The translations under genes were made by a program, and so were the position numbers. The notes below the pieces were generated by a model. It was not told the origin of the DNA and searched no databases. It saw only the letters and a program-made list of their open reading frames with translations. Below are positions 9,019-16,550 of a stretch of 64,000 bases of DNA, one piece after another; the first letter of the stretch is position 1, and each line of letters opens with the position of its first letter. This stretch comes from Candidimonas nitroreducens (GTDB lineage: Bacteria; Pseudomonadota; Gammaproteobacteria; Burkholderiales; Burkholderiaceae_B), in NCBI RefSeq assembly GCF_002209565.1, contig NZ_NJIH01000008.1, positions 306,611 to 370,610 of the forward strand. Direction: 5' to 3'.

Positions 9019-9134
9019 CTTTTCTTGGCCTCACGGCCGCGAAGGGCTAGCAAAAAGCTGTTGAGTCGGCCTCGTTCGGGGTGCTGGTCAACGGCTTTGT
9101 CGTTTAAGGCCCCCCGCAATTTCTACCATCGATC

Positions 9135-10085
9135 ATGGCAAACGACAGATTCATGATTTTTACGGGCACCGCCAATCCCCGGCTGGCGGTTGATGTCGTC
9201 AATCATCTCGACATGTCTTTGGGCAAGATGGCCGTCGGCCGCTTCTCCGATGGCGAAGTCATGGTGGAAATCAACGAGAACGTGCGCGGCAAAGACGTTT
9301 TCGTGCTGCAGCCCACCTGCGCGCCCACCAACGACAATCTCATGGAAATCATGGTCATGGTCGACGCGCTGCGGCGCGCCTCGGCCGGGCGCATCACCGC
9401 CGCCATGCCGTATTTCGGCTACGCGCGGCAAGACCGCCGGCCGCGTTCGGCCCGTGTGGCGATCTCGGCCAAGGTGGTGGCCAACATGCTGCAGGTAGTG
9501 GGCGTAGACCGCGTCATGACCATGGATCTGCACGCCGACCAGATCCAGGGCTTCTTCGACATACCCGTCGACAACATCTACGCCGGCCCCATACTGCTGG
9601 GCGACATCTGGCGCCGCAGCTATAAAGACTTGGTTGTGGTCTCGCCCGACATCGGCGGCGTGGTGCGCGCCCGTGCGCTGGCCAAGCAGCTCGAAGCCGA
9701 CCTGGCCATCATCGACAAGCGCCGCCCGCGCGCCAATGTGTCCGAGGTCATGAACATCATCGGCGAGGTCGACGGCCGCACCTGTATCATCATGGACGAC
9801 ATGGTCGATACCGCCGGCACGCTGTGCAAGGCCGCACAGGCCCTGAAAGACCGTGGCGCGGTTTCGGTCTATGCCTATTGCACGCACCCGGTGCTTTCCG
9901 GCGCGGCGGTGCAGCGCATCGTCGAATCGGGCCTCGACGAACTGGTGGTGACCGACACCATTCCCTTGTCCGACGCGGCGCGCGACTGCGGTAAAATCCG
10001 CCAGCTTTCGTGCGCATCGCTGCTGGGCGAAACCATATTGCGCATCTCGAACGCCGAATCGGTCAGCTCCCTGTTCGTAGATTGA
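9135..10085 (+). CDS. prs: Ribose-phosphate pyrophosphokinase
   Basis: This 316-residue PRPP synthase starts [20 protein letters not shown]. It carries [28 protein letters not shown] (ATP loop), [18 protein letters not shown] (cation site) and the PRPP-binding loop [14 protein letters not shown]. It converts ribose 5-phosphate and ATP to PRPP for nucleotide, histidine and tryptophan synthesis. Length and motifs are typical of class I enzymes. rplY follows 113 bp downstream, with a 9-bp-arm hairpin (10093-10122) between them that lacks a U-tract. Confidence 0.97.
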   Translation: MANDRFMIFTGTANPRLAVDVVNHLDMSLGKMAVGRFSDGEVMVEINENVRGKDVFVLQPTCAPTNDNLMEIMVMVDALRRASAGRITAAMPYFGYARQDRRPRSARVAISAKVVANMLQVVGVDRVMTMDLHADQIQGFFDIPVDNIYAGPILLGDIWRRSYKDLVVVSPDIGGVVRARALAKQLEADLAIIDKRRPRANVSEVMNIIGEVDGRTCIIMDDMVDTAGTLCKAAQALKDRGAVSVYAYCTHPVLSGAAVQRIVESGLDELVVTDTIPLSDAARDCGKIRQLSCASLLGETILRISNAESVSSLFVD

Positions 10086-10198
10086 ATTCCGTGCCTTGCC
10101 CGCTGGTCGCGGTGGGCAAGGCCGTTGTGCGCTGCGCATTTCGCGCTGCGTTTTTTTAACTGGGCACTACAAGCCCATTGCTTTTTTCGGAGTACTTC

Positions 10199-10822
10199 AT
10201 GAAATTCAACGCCACAGAGCGTAGCGTACAGGGTACGAGTGCGAGCCGCCGCCTGCGCCGCGCCGGCCGTGTCCCCGCCATCGTGTACGGCGGCACTGCC
10301 CAGCCCCTCAGCGTCGAGCTCGACCACAACGAGATCTACCATGCCCTGCGCAAGGAATCGTTCCACGCCTCGATCCTGACCATGGACTTGGGCAGCAAGA
10401 GCGAGCAGGTGCTGCTGCGCTCGGTGCAATGGCACCCCTACAAACAGCAAGTGCTGCATGTGGACTTCCAGCGCATCGACGCCAGCCAGGCGCTGCACAC
10501 CAAGGTGCCCCTGCACTTCGTCAATGCGGATCAATCGCCCGCCGTCAAGCTCAGCGGCGCCATCGTCACGCACCTGCTGACCGAGCTGGAAGTCACCTGC
10601 CTGCCGTCCAACCTGCCGCAGTACATCGAGGTCGATCTCGGCAACATGCTGGGCGGCTCGATCCTGCACCTGTCCGACATCACCCTGCCTGTGGGCGTGA
10701 CCTACGTGCCGCACGGCGCCGATGCCAACCCGGCCCTGGCCGCGGCGCACGTCAAGGCCGGCTCGGATGCGGGCGATGAGACCGCTACCGGCGAAGCCGC
10801 AGCCGACAAGCCCGCGGAATAA
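10199..10822 (+). CDS. rplY: 50S ribosomal protein L25 (long, CTC-type)
   Basis: This 207-residue protein starts MKFNATERSVQGTSASRRLR and continues RAGRVPAIVYGG, the L25 5S-rRNA-binding beta-barrel. The C-terminal CTC/TL5 domain follows (LPQYIEVDLGNMLGGSILHL). It ends in an Ala/Glu-rich tail. It binds 5S rRNA in the large subunit; long CTC forms are linked to general stress in some bacteria. The ATG at 10199 has CGGAG about 7 bases upstream and is preferred over the in-frame 10178 start. The prs-rplY-pth order is widely conserved. Confidence 0.96.
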   Translation: MKFNATERSVQGTSASRRLRRAGRVPAIVYGGTAQPLSVELDHNEIYHALRKESFHASILTMDLGSKSEQVLLRSVQWHPYKQQVLHVDFQRIDASQALHTKVPLHFVNADQSPAVKLSGAIVTHLLTELEVTCLPSNLPQYIEVDLGNMLGGSILHLSDITLPVGVTYVPHGADANPALAAAHVKAGSDAGDETATGEAAADKPAE

Positions 10823-10975
10823 GTCCGGGCGCGGAGGTCGAGCCGCGTAGGCCGGGCTGTGTAGCCTGGCTTGCGCACCGGCGCCTCCGCGGTTCGCTGC
10901 GGCCCAGTTTCCTGCTGCTTTGTCTTGCATTGCGCCTGGAACAGGGCACCGCGGCGCGGCCGCCCCGCGCAATTC

Positions 10976-11005
10976 AGCCCCCGCACGGCTTTGCCGTCGG
11001 GGGCT
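10976..11005 (+). terminator. Hairpin terminator after rplY
   Basis: AGCCCCCG-CACGGC, loop TTTG, and CCGTCGGGGGCT form a strong GC stem with one bulged base, followed by TTGCTT. It lies in the 274-bp gap between rplY and pth and probably ends the prs-rplY transcript. The rest of that gap shows no gene. Confidence 0.65.
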
Positions 11006-11096
11006 TTGCTTATCGCTTCCCGCTTCCGCTTCACCGCTTCATTGCCACCGGGCATGGCGGCCGCGCCGCCATGCCCCAGGCATTACAATCGCGTCC

Positions 11097-11696
11097 ATGT
11101 CCGCTGCTCCTATACGATTGATTATCGGCCTGGGCAATCCCGGCCCGGAATACGAAGTCACCCGCCACAATGCGGGCTTCTGGCTCGCCGACCATCTCGC
11201 CGACGATCTCAAGACCTCGTTCACGACCGAAAAAGCCTTTTTCGCGCAGGTGGCCAAGGCGCGCGTCGACGGCGAGGCCGTAATACTGGCCAAGCCCACT
11301 ACCTTCATGAACCGTTCAGGCCAGGCGGCGGGCGCGCTGCTGCGCTTCTACAAGCTGGCGCCCGAACAAGTGCTGGTGCTGCACGATGAACTCGACCTGC
11401 TGCCCGGCCAGGTCAAGCTCAAGAAGGGCGGAGGCCACGCCGGCCACAACGGCCTGCGCGACATACAGTCCGCCTTCGGCAGCCCCGACTTCTGGCGACT
11501 GCGCATAGGCGTGGGCCATCCGCGCAGCCTGGGCCTGGCGCAGCAGGTGGTGGCCTTCGTGCTCAATGCGCCGCGCCGTGAAGAGCTCAAGGAAATCGAA
11601 GGCGTCATCGACCGCTGCCGCGCCATCGCGCCCGATCTGCTGCGCGGCGAATTCCCGCGCGCCATCAACCAGCTGCACGAGGCCAATCGTGCCTGA
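11097..11696 (+). CDS. pth: Peptidyl-tRNA hydrolase
   Basis: This 199-residue protein starts [20 protein letters not shown], with the family signature [19 protein letters not shown] carrying the conserved Asn and catalytic His. [23 protein letters not shown] and [15 protein letters not shown] follow. The enzyme recycles peptidyl-tRNAs released from stalled ribosomes. The ATG at 11097 gives the usual start relative to the GLGNPG motif; the frame is open further upstream only because of high GC. It lies between rplY and a CPBP protease gene, with ychF further down. Confidence 0.96.
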   Translation: MSAAPIRLIIGLGNPGPEYEVTRHNAGFWLADHLADDLKTSFTTEKAFFAQVAKARVDGEAVILAKPTTFMNRSGQAAGALLRFYKLAPEQVLVLHDELDLLPGQVKLKKGGGHAGHNGLRDIQSAFGSPDFWRLRIGVGHPRSLGLAQQVVAFVLNAPRREELKEIEGVIDRCRAIAPDLLRGEFPRAINQLHEANRA

Positions 11697-11933
11697 CATG
11701 GGCCGGCATGGGGTGTGCACCGCGCTGCGCGCCGATGCGCCTCGCGTTGGCCCGCGCCGTGTTGGTCAGCCCCGTGGCCGCTGGTATCGTGGCCCGGTTG
11801 CGGCTTCCGAGTCCGTCATGCGATCTCTCTTCTGCCCCGCGCTTGCAATCAATGCGCTGCCGCGCAGCGGGCCGGCCGCACTGCGTGCCGCACCTCCCAG
11901 CCGCGGCTGCGGCCATATACCCCGCGGGCGGGT

Positions 11934-12800
11934 ATGAGCCGGCCCTCTGCAGGCAGCACGCAACGCGGCCGGCGTTGGCGCGACGAATTCCGCGATTTCA
12001 TCGGATTCATCCGGCAGCCCGCCTTCGGGCCACGCCTGCCTGGCAGACGGCTGGGCGACGGCTGGTGGGAGGACTGGTTCCCCGTCGTGCCATGGAAGCG
12101 CCTGCTGCAATGGGCCGGCTTCCTGTGGTGCATCAACCTGTTCTTCCTGGGCCCTATTGCCGTGGCCGCCGCCGGCCTGGGCGGCGCCGCCCATAGGCTG
12201 GACATCGCCCACATCCCTTGGCTGCAGGCCCTGATCTGGGCGCCGCTGGTCGAGGAACTGGTCTTCCGCTACGGCCTGCGCCACTCCGCGCAGGCGCGCT
12301 GGCAGGTGCCTGCGGCCGTCGTCGCCATGCTCTACGGGCCCCAGTTCTGGACGATGTGGCTGGTCGCCGTCATCTTGCTGCTGTGCTGGCTGCCGTACCT
12401 GCGCGGCCCTGCGGGCAGGGCCGCGGCCGGTGCGCCAGCAGACACGCCCGCGCAGCCTGGCACCAAGGCGGGCCCGCTGGCAAAACTGTTGCGTCGCGCG
12501 CGTGAGCCCATGTCCTGGCGCAACAGGCTGCGCTACCGGCGCGGCTTTCCCTGGGTCTTCCACCTGGCCATGCTGGCCTTCGCCGCCGTGCATCTGCACA
12601 ATTTCTCCATGCCGCATACCCCGTACTGGCTGATGCCGCTGCTGGTGCTGCCGCAATGGATGACCGGCCTGGTGCTGGGCTGGATCCGCACACGCCGCGG
12701 CATAGGCGCCTCCATGTTGCTGCACGGCCTGTTCAACAGCGGCCCGCTGCTGATGGTGTGGATCCTGCTGCATTCACCTGCCGGGCGGATCGTCACTTGA
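11934..12800 (+). CDS. CPBP-family intramembrane protease-like protein
   Basis: This 288-residue membrane protein starts MSRPSAGSTQRGRRWRDEFR. It has hydrophobic segments near LLQWAGFLWCINLFFLGPIA, LWLVAVILLLCWLPYL and the C-terminal third. APLVEELVFRYGLR fits CPBP motif 1 (EExxxR), HLAMLAFAAVHLHNF may supply motif 2, and MLLHGLFN supplies motif 3 (HxxxN). CPBP proteins are CAAX-protease relatives that act within membranes; bacterial roles include bacteriocin immunity and protein maturation. An in-frame start at 11715 would add 73 Arg-rich residues and is rejected. The 237-bp gap before the gene holds no other feature seen. Confidence 0.8.
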   Translation: MSRPSAGSTQRGRRWRDEFRDFIGFIRQPAFGPRLPGRRLGDGWWEDWFPVVPWKRLLQWAGFLWCINLFFLGPIAVAAAGLGGAAHRLDIAHIPWLQALIWAPLVEELVFRYGLRHSAQARWQVPAAVVAMLYGPQFWTMWLVAVILLLCWLPYLRGPAGRAAAGAPADTPAQPGTKAGPLAKLLRRAREPMSWRNRLRYRRGFPWVFHLAMLAFAAVHLHNFSMPHTPYWLMPLLVLPQWMTGLVLGWIRTRRGIGASMLLHGLFNSGPLLMVWILLHSPAGRIVT

Positions 12801-12819
12801 AGCAGCAGAGACGGTCGCA

Positions 12820-13118
12820 TCAACCTATATCTGTAAGCGACTGGGTTGTTCGGTTGGGGGCCTGTCGGCAATCCAATACACGCCAGACCCGAATTTCCGT
12901 GTCTTCCATGCGATAGTAGATGGCATACGGAAAGCGGTTCGACAGGGCTCTGAAATAGCCGAAAAATCTTTGATGGATGCCCGCATAAAGAAGCAAGCAT
13001 CTATGTCGGAAAACAGTGAATCCAGGAAGTATTCCCCCAAACCTTCCTGTTGTTTTTCATAGAATCGGCGTCCTGCGTCGAGGTCTTCGATCGCCAACGA
13101 CAGGATGCGGATTCTCAC
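12820..13118 (-). pseudogene. ParE/RelE-family toxin, frameshifted
   Basis: The gene starts at a GTG (13118) that overlaps the antitoxin stop by four bases (GTGA). It reads (M)RIRILSLAIEDLDAGRRFYE, then EGLGEYFLDSLFSDIDA, a typical ParE/RelE-fold N-terminal half. At about 12984-12988 the frame breaks. The alternative frame continues LLLYAGIHQRFFGYFRALSN, then RFPYAIYYRMEDTEIRVWRV and LDCRQAPNRTTQSLTDIG with stop at 12820, exactly the expected second half. One missing T (GCTTG instead of GCTTTG) explains the break. The toxin is therefore probably inactive unless ribosomal frameshifting or a sequencing error is involved. Confidence 0.85.
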
Positions 13119-13327
13119 GATTGGGCGCGTCGGCGAAGTAAGCTCTTGGCTTCGGCCCAATCCATCATTTGGGCTGAGCCTTTCGCCTGTTCAACCTCCG
13201 CGTGGCGCAGCGCATCATCGTGCCAAGCGGATGGGGGAAGCTCGGCCGCATCAGCAGTGAGATCGCGCCACAAGGCCTCCATCATCCGGAGCTTTTCAGC
13301 GCGCGAGAGTTTTTCGAGGGCAAACAT
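13115..13327 (-). CDS. Antitoxin of the addiction-module component family
   Basis: This 70-residue protein begins MFALEKLSRAEKLRMMEALW and has RDLTADAAELPPSAWHDDAL, the pattern of the short 'putative addiction module component' antitoxins paired with ParE/RelE toxins. The C-terminus (DWAEAKSLLRRRAQS) is typical of the family. ATG 13327 is preferred; an upstream TTG three codons earlier is possible. The reading frame is intact although its toxin partner is broken. It is transcribed toward the CPBP gene, divergent from ychF. Confidence 0.8.
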   Translation of the reverse strand: MFALEKLSRAEKLRMMEALWRDLTADAAELPPSAWHDDALRHAEVEQAKGSAQMMDWAEAKSLLRRRAQS

Positions 13328-13545
13328 GATAGGCAAGCCCTTCCTTCGGGCGCCATGGAGCGCCCCCCTTCTGCATTTTAGCGATTCGCTATAGATCGTC
13401 TACCTGCCGCTTTGGCGTAGCGGGTTAAAATCGTCCTTTCCGTAGGCAAAACATGGCCAAAATCCTTCAGGACGGCTGGTTTTGCTGCCAACATACCCGA
13501 CCCGGGCTGTTCTTCCCATCTCTTGGGTCGAGCACTGGCCCGTGC

Positions 13546-13573
13546 GTCTAGTGCATTCAGTCTAGTGCATTCA
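13546..13573. repeat. Exact tandem duplication of a 14-bp word upstream of ychF
   Basis: GTCTAGTGCATTCA occurs twice in direct succession (13546-13559 and 13560-13573), ending 16 bp before the ychF ATG. It lies in the 5' leader. The effect is unknown; it may be a recent slippage event. Confidence 0.9.
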
Positions 13574-13589
13574 TATACATAGGATCTCC

Positions 13590-14681
13590 ATGGCTCTGCA
13601 ATGCGGCATCGTCGGCCTGCCGAACGTCGGCAAATCGACTCTTTTCAACGCCCTCACCAAGGCCGGCATCGCCGCCGAAAACTATCCCTTCTGCACCATC
13701 GAGCCCAATGTCGGCGTGGTAGAAGTGCCCGACGCGCGCCTTGCGGCCCTGGCTGAGATCGTCAAACCCGAGCGCATCATGCCCGCCGTGGTCGAGTTCG
13801 TCGACATCGCCGGCCTGGTGGCCGGGGCCTCCAAGGGCGAGGGCCTGGGCAACCAGTTCCTGGCCAACATCCGCGAGACCGACGCCATCGTGCACGTAGT
13901 GCGCTGCTTCGAAGACGAGAACGTGGTGCACGTGGCCGGACGCATCGACCCGATCTCCGACATCGAGGTCATCAACACCGAACTGGCCCTGGCCGACCTG
14001 GCCTCGGCCGAGAAGGCCCTGAACCGCCACCAGAAGACCGCGCGCGCCGGCGACAAGGAAGCCATCAAGATGGTCGCCGTGCTCGAGCGAGTGATGCCGG
14101 TGCTCAACGAGGCGCGCCCGATCCGTTCACTGGATCTGGACGAAGACTCCATGGCGCTGCTCAAGCCGCTGTGCTTCATCACCGCCAAGCCCGCCATGTA
14201 CGTGGCCAACGTCGCCGAGCACGGCTTCACCGACAACCCGCACCTGCAGGCCGTGCAGAAATACGCCGAGGCCGAGAACGCCCCGGTGGTGGCCATCTGC
14301 GCCGCCGTCGAAGCCGAGATCGCCGACCTCGACGACGAAGACAAGCAGATCTTCCTGGCCGACATGGGCATGGAAGAGCCGGGCCTGAATCGCGTCATCC
14401 GCGCCGGCTTCCGCCTGCTGGGCCTGCAGACCTACTTCACCGCCGGCGTCAAGGAAGTGCGTGCCTGGACCATACACGTCGGCGACACCGCCCCCAAGGC
14501 TGCCGGCGTCATCCACACCGACTTCGAACGCGGCTTCATCCGCGCCCAGACCATCGCCTATGACGACTACATCGCCGGCAAGGGCGAGCAGGGCGCCAAA
14601 GAGGCCGGCAAGATGCGCGCCGAAGGCAAGGAGTACGTGGTCAAGGACGGGGACGTGATGAATTTTTTGTTTAACGTGTGA
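13590..14681 (+). CDS. ychF: Redox-regulated ATPase YchF (Obg-like)
   Basis: This 363-residue P-loop protein starts [20 protein letters not shown]. It has the switch region [37 protein letters not shown], a central coiled-coil and a C-terminal TGS-like domain with [20 protein letters not shown]. It ends in [11 protein letters not shown], the nearly invariant C-terminus. YchF/OLA1 proteins bind ribosomes and prefer ATP to GTP. This is the last conserved housekeeping gene before the genomic island. Confidence 0.97.
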   Translation: MALQCGIVGLPNVGKSTLFNALTKAGIAAENYPFCTIEPNVGVVEVPDARLAALAEIVKPERIMPAVVEFVDIAGLVAGASKGEGLGNQFLANIRETDAIVHVVRCFEDENVVHVAGRIDPISDIEVINTELALADLASAEKALNRHQKTARAGDKEAIKMVAVLERVMPVLNEARPIRSLDLDEDSMALLKPLCFITAKPAMYVANVAEHGFTDNPHLQAVQKYAEAENAPVVAICAAVEAEIADLDDEDKQIFLADMGMEEPGLNRVIRAGFRLLGLQTYFTAGVKEVRAWTIHVGDTAPKAAGVIHTDFERGFIRAQTIAYDDYIAGKGEQGAKEAGKMRAEGKEYVVKDGDVMNFLFNV

Positions 14682-14888
14682 TCAACGTCTGACGATTTTT
14701 GCCGGGCCTCGGTGGCGCTCAGTAGCGCTTGGTGGACAGATTGACCCGTTTTAAATCAATGGGCTGCATAAACAATACGGTCTGCTGAGCGTTCCTATTG
14801 TTCATCAAGGTCCAGAAAATTCGGGGGTCGCGTTGGGGGTACTCGTGTTCAACCGTGGGGGTACTTTTCCCCGCAGTGGAGTCCAACG

Positions 14889-15086
14889 ATGCCCGAGAAT
14901 CTACTCACCGACCTCAAGGTCAGGTCGGCCAAACCGACTGATCGAGACTGGAAACTTTCAGACGGCGGGGGCTTGTTCCTGCTGGTCAAGCCCGCCGGCG
15001 GCAAGCTCTGGCGGTGGAACCGGGTGTTGCAGAACGAATGGACAGAGCGGCCTTTTCCTTTTCTGGATAGGGCCGTTGTCCCTTGA
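14889..15086 (+). pseudogene. N-terminal stub of a P4-type tyrosine integrase
   Basis: The 65-codon frame begins MPENLLTDLKVRSAKPTDRD, then WKLSDGGGLFLLVKPAGGKLWRW, the DUF4102 arm-binding domain that opens P4-family integrases. The match ends near residue 46 at GKLWRWNR. The following residues do not resemble the family and the frame stops at 15086, so over 300 residues including the catalytic domain are missing. GGAG precedes the ATG. Upstream, at 14835-14866, two GGGGGTAC words occur. It marks the left edge of a former mobile element inserted after ychF. Confidence 0.75.
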
Positions 15087-15132
15087 GAGCCGTTCCCTTG
15101 CCATTTGCCTTTGCCCAATGCTGAGCGCTAGG

Positions 15133-15330
15133 AATGGGGTAAACAACGGGGTAAGTGGGGTAATTTTGACTTTATTGCCCCTTTTTGAAATTCATTCGCT
15201 CATTTCCTTCCTGGACGGCCATGCCAGCCCCTCACGACCGGTCCAGTTCAGGAAATGGGGTAGTCAAACACCGGTAATGAGGCATTTCTAGAGACATTGC
15301 CCCATTTAATGGCTATGATTACCCCATTTA
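15133..15330. promoter_or_regulatory. Six TGGGGTA-type boxes upstream of fic
   Basis: Copies on the plus strand are AATGGGGTAAA (15133-15143), CGGGGTAAG (15147-15155), GTGGGGTAATT (15155-15165) and AAATGGGGTAG (15253-15263). Copies on the complement are ATTGCCCCATTTAAT (15296-15310) and GATTACCCCATTTA (15317-15330). The last two are convergent to the first four, and the cluster ends 22 bp before the Fic ATG. This spacing suits a repeatedly bound regulator. The Fic protein itself ends in a winged-helix-like segment, so autoregulation is possible. Confidence 0.55.
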
Positions 15331-15352
15331 GACAGCCTGGGCTTACATTTCC

Positions 15353-16399
15353 ATGCACTCGCTCACACCCGAGTACCTTACCGCGCTTCGCTTCGATGGC
15401 ACTCAGGCCGCCACGTTGCGCACACTGGGCGAGTACCAGGGTAAGCAGCAGCTCTACGCTGCACAGTCGCCCGAAGCCCTCAAGGGCCTGCGCCAGATCG
15501 CGGTGGTGGAGTCCACTGAGTCGTCCAACCGGCTGGAAGGTGTTGTCGTAGCGCCTTCGCGGCTGAAGTCTCTGGTCATCCGCAACGCAACACCAAAGAG
15601 CCGTTCCGAACAGGAGATCGCCGGCTACCGTGATGCCCTGGCGCTGATCCACGAGTCCGCCACGCACATGCACTTCAGCGAGGGTGTTGTGCTGCAATTA
15701 CATACCCTACTGTACCGCTATATGCCGCAGGCGGGCGGACGCTGGAAGGCCACCAATAACGACATCATCGAGCGTCACCCGGATGGCACTTCGCGTCTGC
15801 GTTTCCAGCCGGTGGCTTCGCATCTTACGCCGATGGCCATGGCTGATCTGACAGGGCGCTACGCCACTGCACTGGACCAGCACCTGGCCGACCCCCTGGT
15901 GCTAGCACCGCTGGCGATGCTGGACTTCCTGTGCATCCATCCGTTTCCCGACGGCAACGGTCGCATGTCCCGCTTGCTGACCTTGCTGCTGCTCTACCAC
16001 TTCGACTATGCCGTGGGTCGCTACATCAGCTTGGAACGCATCTTCGAGGACACCAAGGAAGGCTATTACGAGACGCTGGAAGCCAGTTCGCAGGGCTGGC
16101 ACCAGGGGCAGCACGACGTTAAGCCCTGGCTCGACTACTTCTGGGGTGCCTTGCTGCGGGCCTACCGTGAGTTCGAGGAGCGTGTCGGCACCATCGAGCG
16201 TGGCCGTGGCAGTAAAGGCGACCGGGTGCGTGCGGAAGTCCTGGGACGCACTCTGCCGTTTTCGATTTCCGAAATCGAAGAAGCCTGTCCAGGCGTGAGC
16301 CGGGACATGGTGCGATTGGTGCTGCGGGCGATGAAATCAGAGGGGTTGATAGAGTCAACAGGTAAAGGAAGAGGGGCGAAATGGACCAAACAAGGGTAA
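15353..16399 (+). CDS. Fic-family AMP-transferase with N-terminal inhibitory motif and C-terminal HTH
   Basis: This 348-residue protein has the catalytic Fic motif HPFPDGNGRMSR near residues 195-206 (HxFx(D/E)GNGRxxR), complete with the His base. SSNRLEG at residues 57-63 fits the (S/T)xxxE(G/N) inhibitory helix of class II Fic proteins, whose Glu blocks ATP gamma-phosphate placement. The C-terminal 60 residues (FSISEIEEACPGVSRDMVRL, then VLRAMKSEGLIESTGKGRGA) look like a winged helix. Fic enzymes usually transfer AMP to target proteins. No strong ribosome-binding site is seen. It leads the island operon by about 150 bp on the same strand and may be a regulator or toxin-like partner. Confidence 0.88.
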   Translation: MHSLTPEYLTALRFDGTQAATLRTLGEYQGKQQLYAAQSPEALKGLRQIAVVESTESSNRLEGVVVAPSRLKSLVIRNATPKSRSEQEIAGYRDALALIHESATHMHFSEGVVLQLHTLLYRYMPQAGGRWKATNNDIIERHPDGTSRLRFQPVASHLTPMAMADLTGRYATALDQHLADPLVLAPLAMLDFLCIHPFPDGNGRMSRLLTLLLLYHFDYAVGRYISLERIFEDTKEGYYETLEASSQGWHQGQHDVKPWLDYFWGALLRAYREFEERVGTIERGRGSKGDRVRAEVLGRTLPFSISEIEEACPGVSRDMVRLVLRAMKSEGLIESTGKGRGAKWTKQG

Positions 16400-16406
16400 G
16401 GGGATC

Positions 16407-16550
16407 ATGATGGAATTGATCGGCAACATCAGCCGCTTGCTGGGTGATGACTTCAAGCAAACCTTCCGACCAGGGACACGGGTAAGGAACGCTGCCTCAA
16501 GCTCTGAATCTCCTCGAAAAAATCTAGATATCAGGGGACTAAAAAAGTGA
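16407..16550 (+). pseudogene. 47-codon remnant coupled to the helicase gene
   Basis: The frame reads MMELIGNISRLLGDDFKQTF, then RPGTRVRNAASSSESPRKNL, and stops at 16550. The first 30 or so residues resemble, from memory, the N-terminus of long helicases with a phospholipase-D-like domain found in defence loci; the rest does not. The stop overlaps the GTG start of the next gene (GTGA), so it could act as a leader peptide coupling translation to the helicase. Either reading, leader ORF or truncated relic, is possible. Family recall is not verified. Confidence 0.4.

Noticed and set aside
10093..10122. Hairpin between prs and rplY as a terminator
   Set aside because: The stem GCCTTGCCC/GGGCAAGGC is good, but the loop is 12 bases and no T-run follows, so it is noted only as a possible RNA structure.
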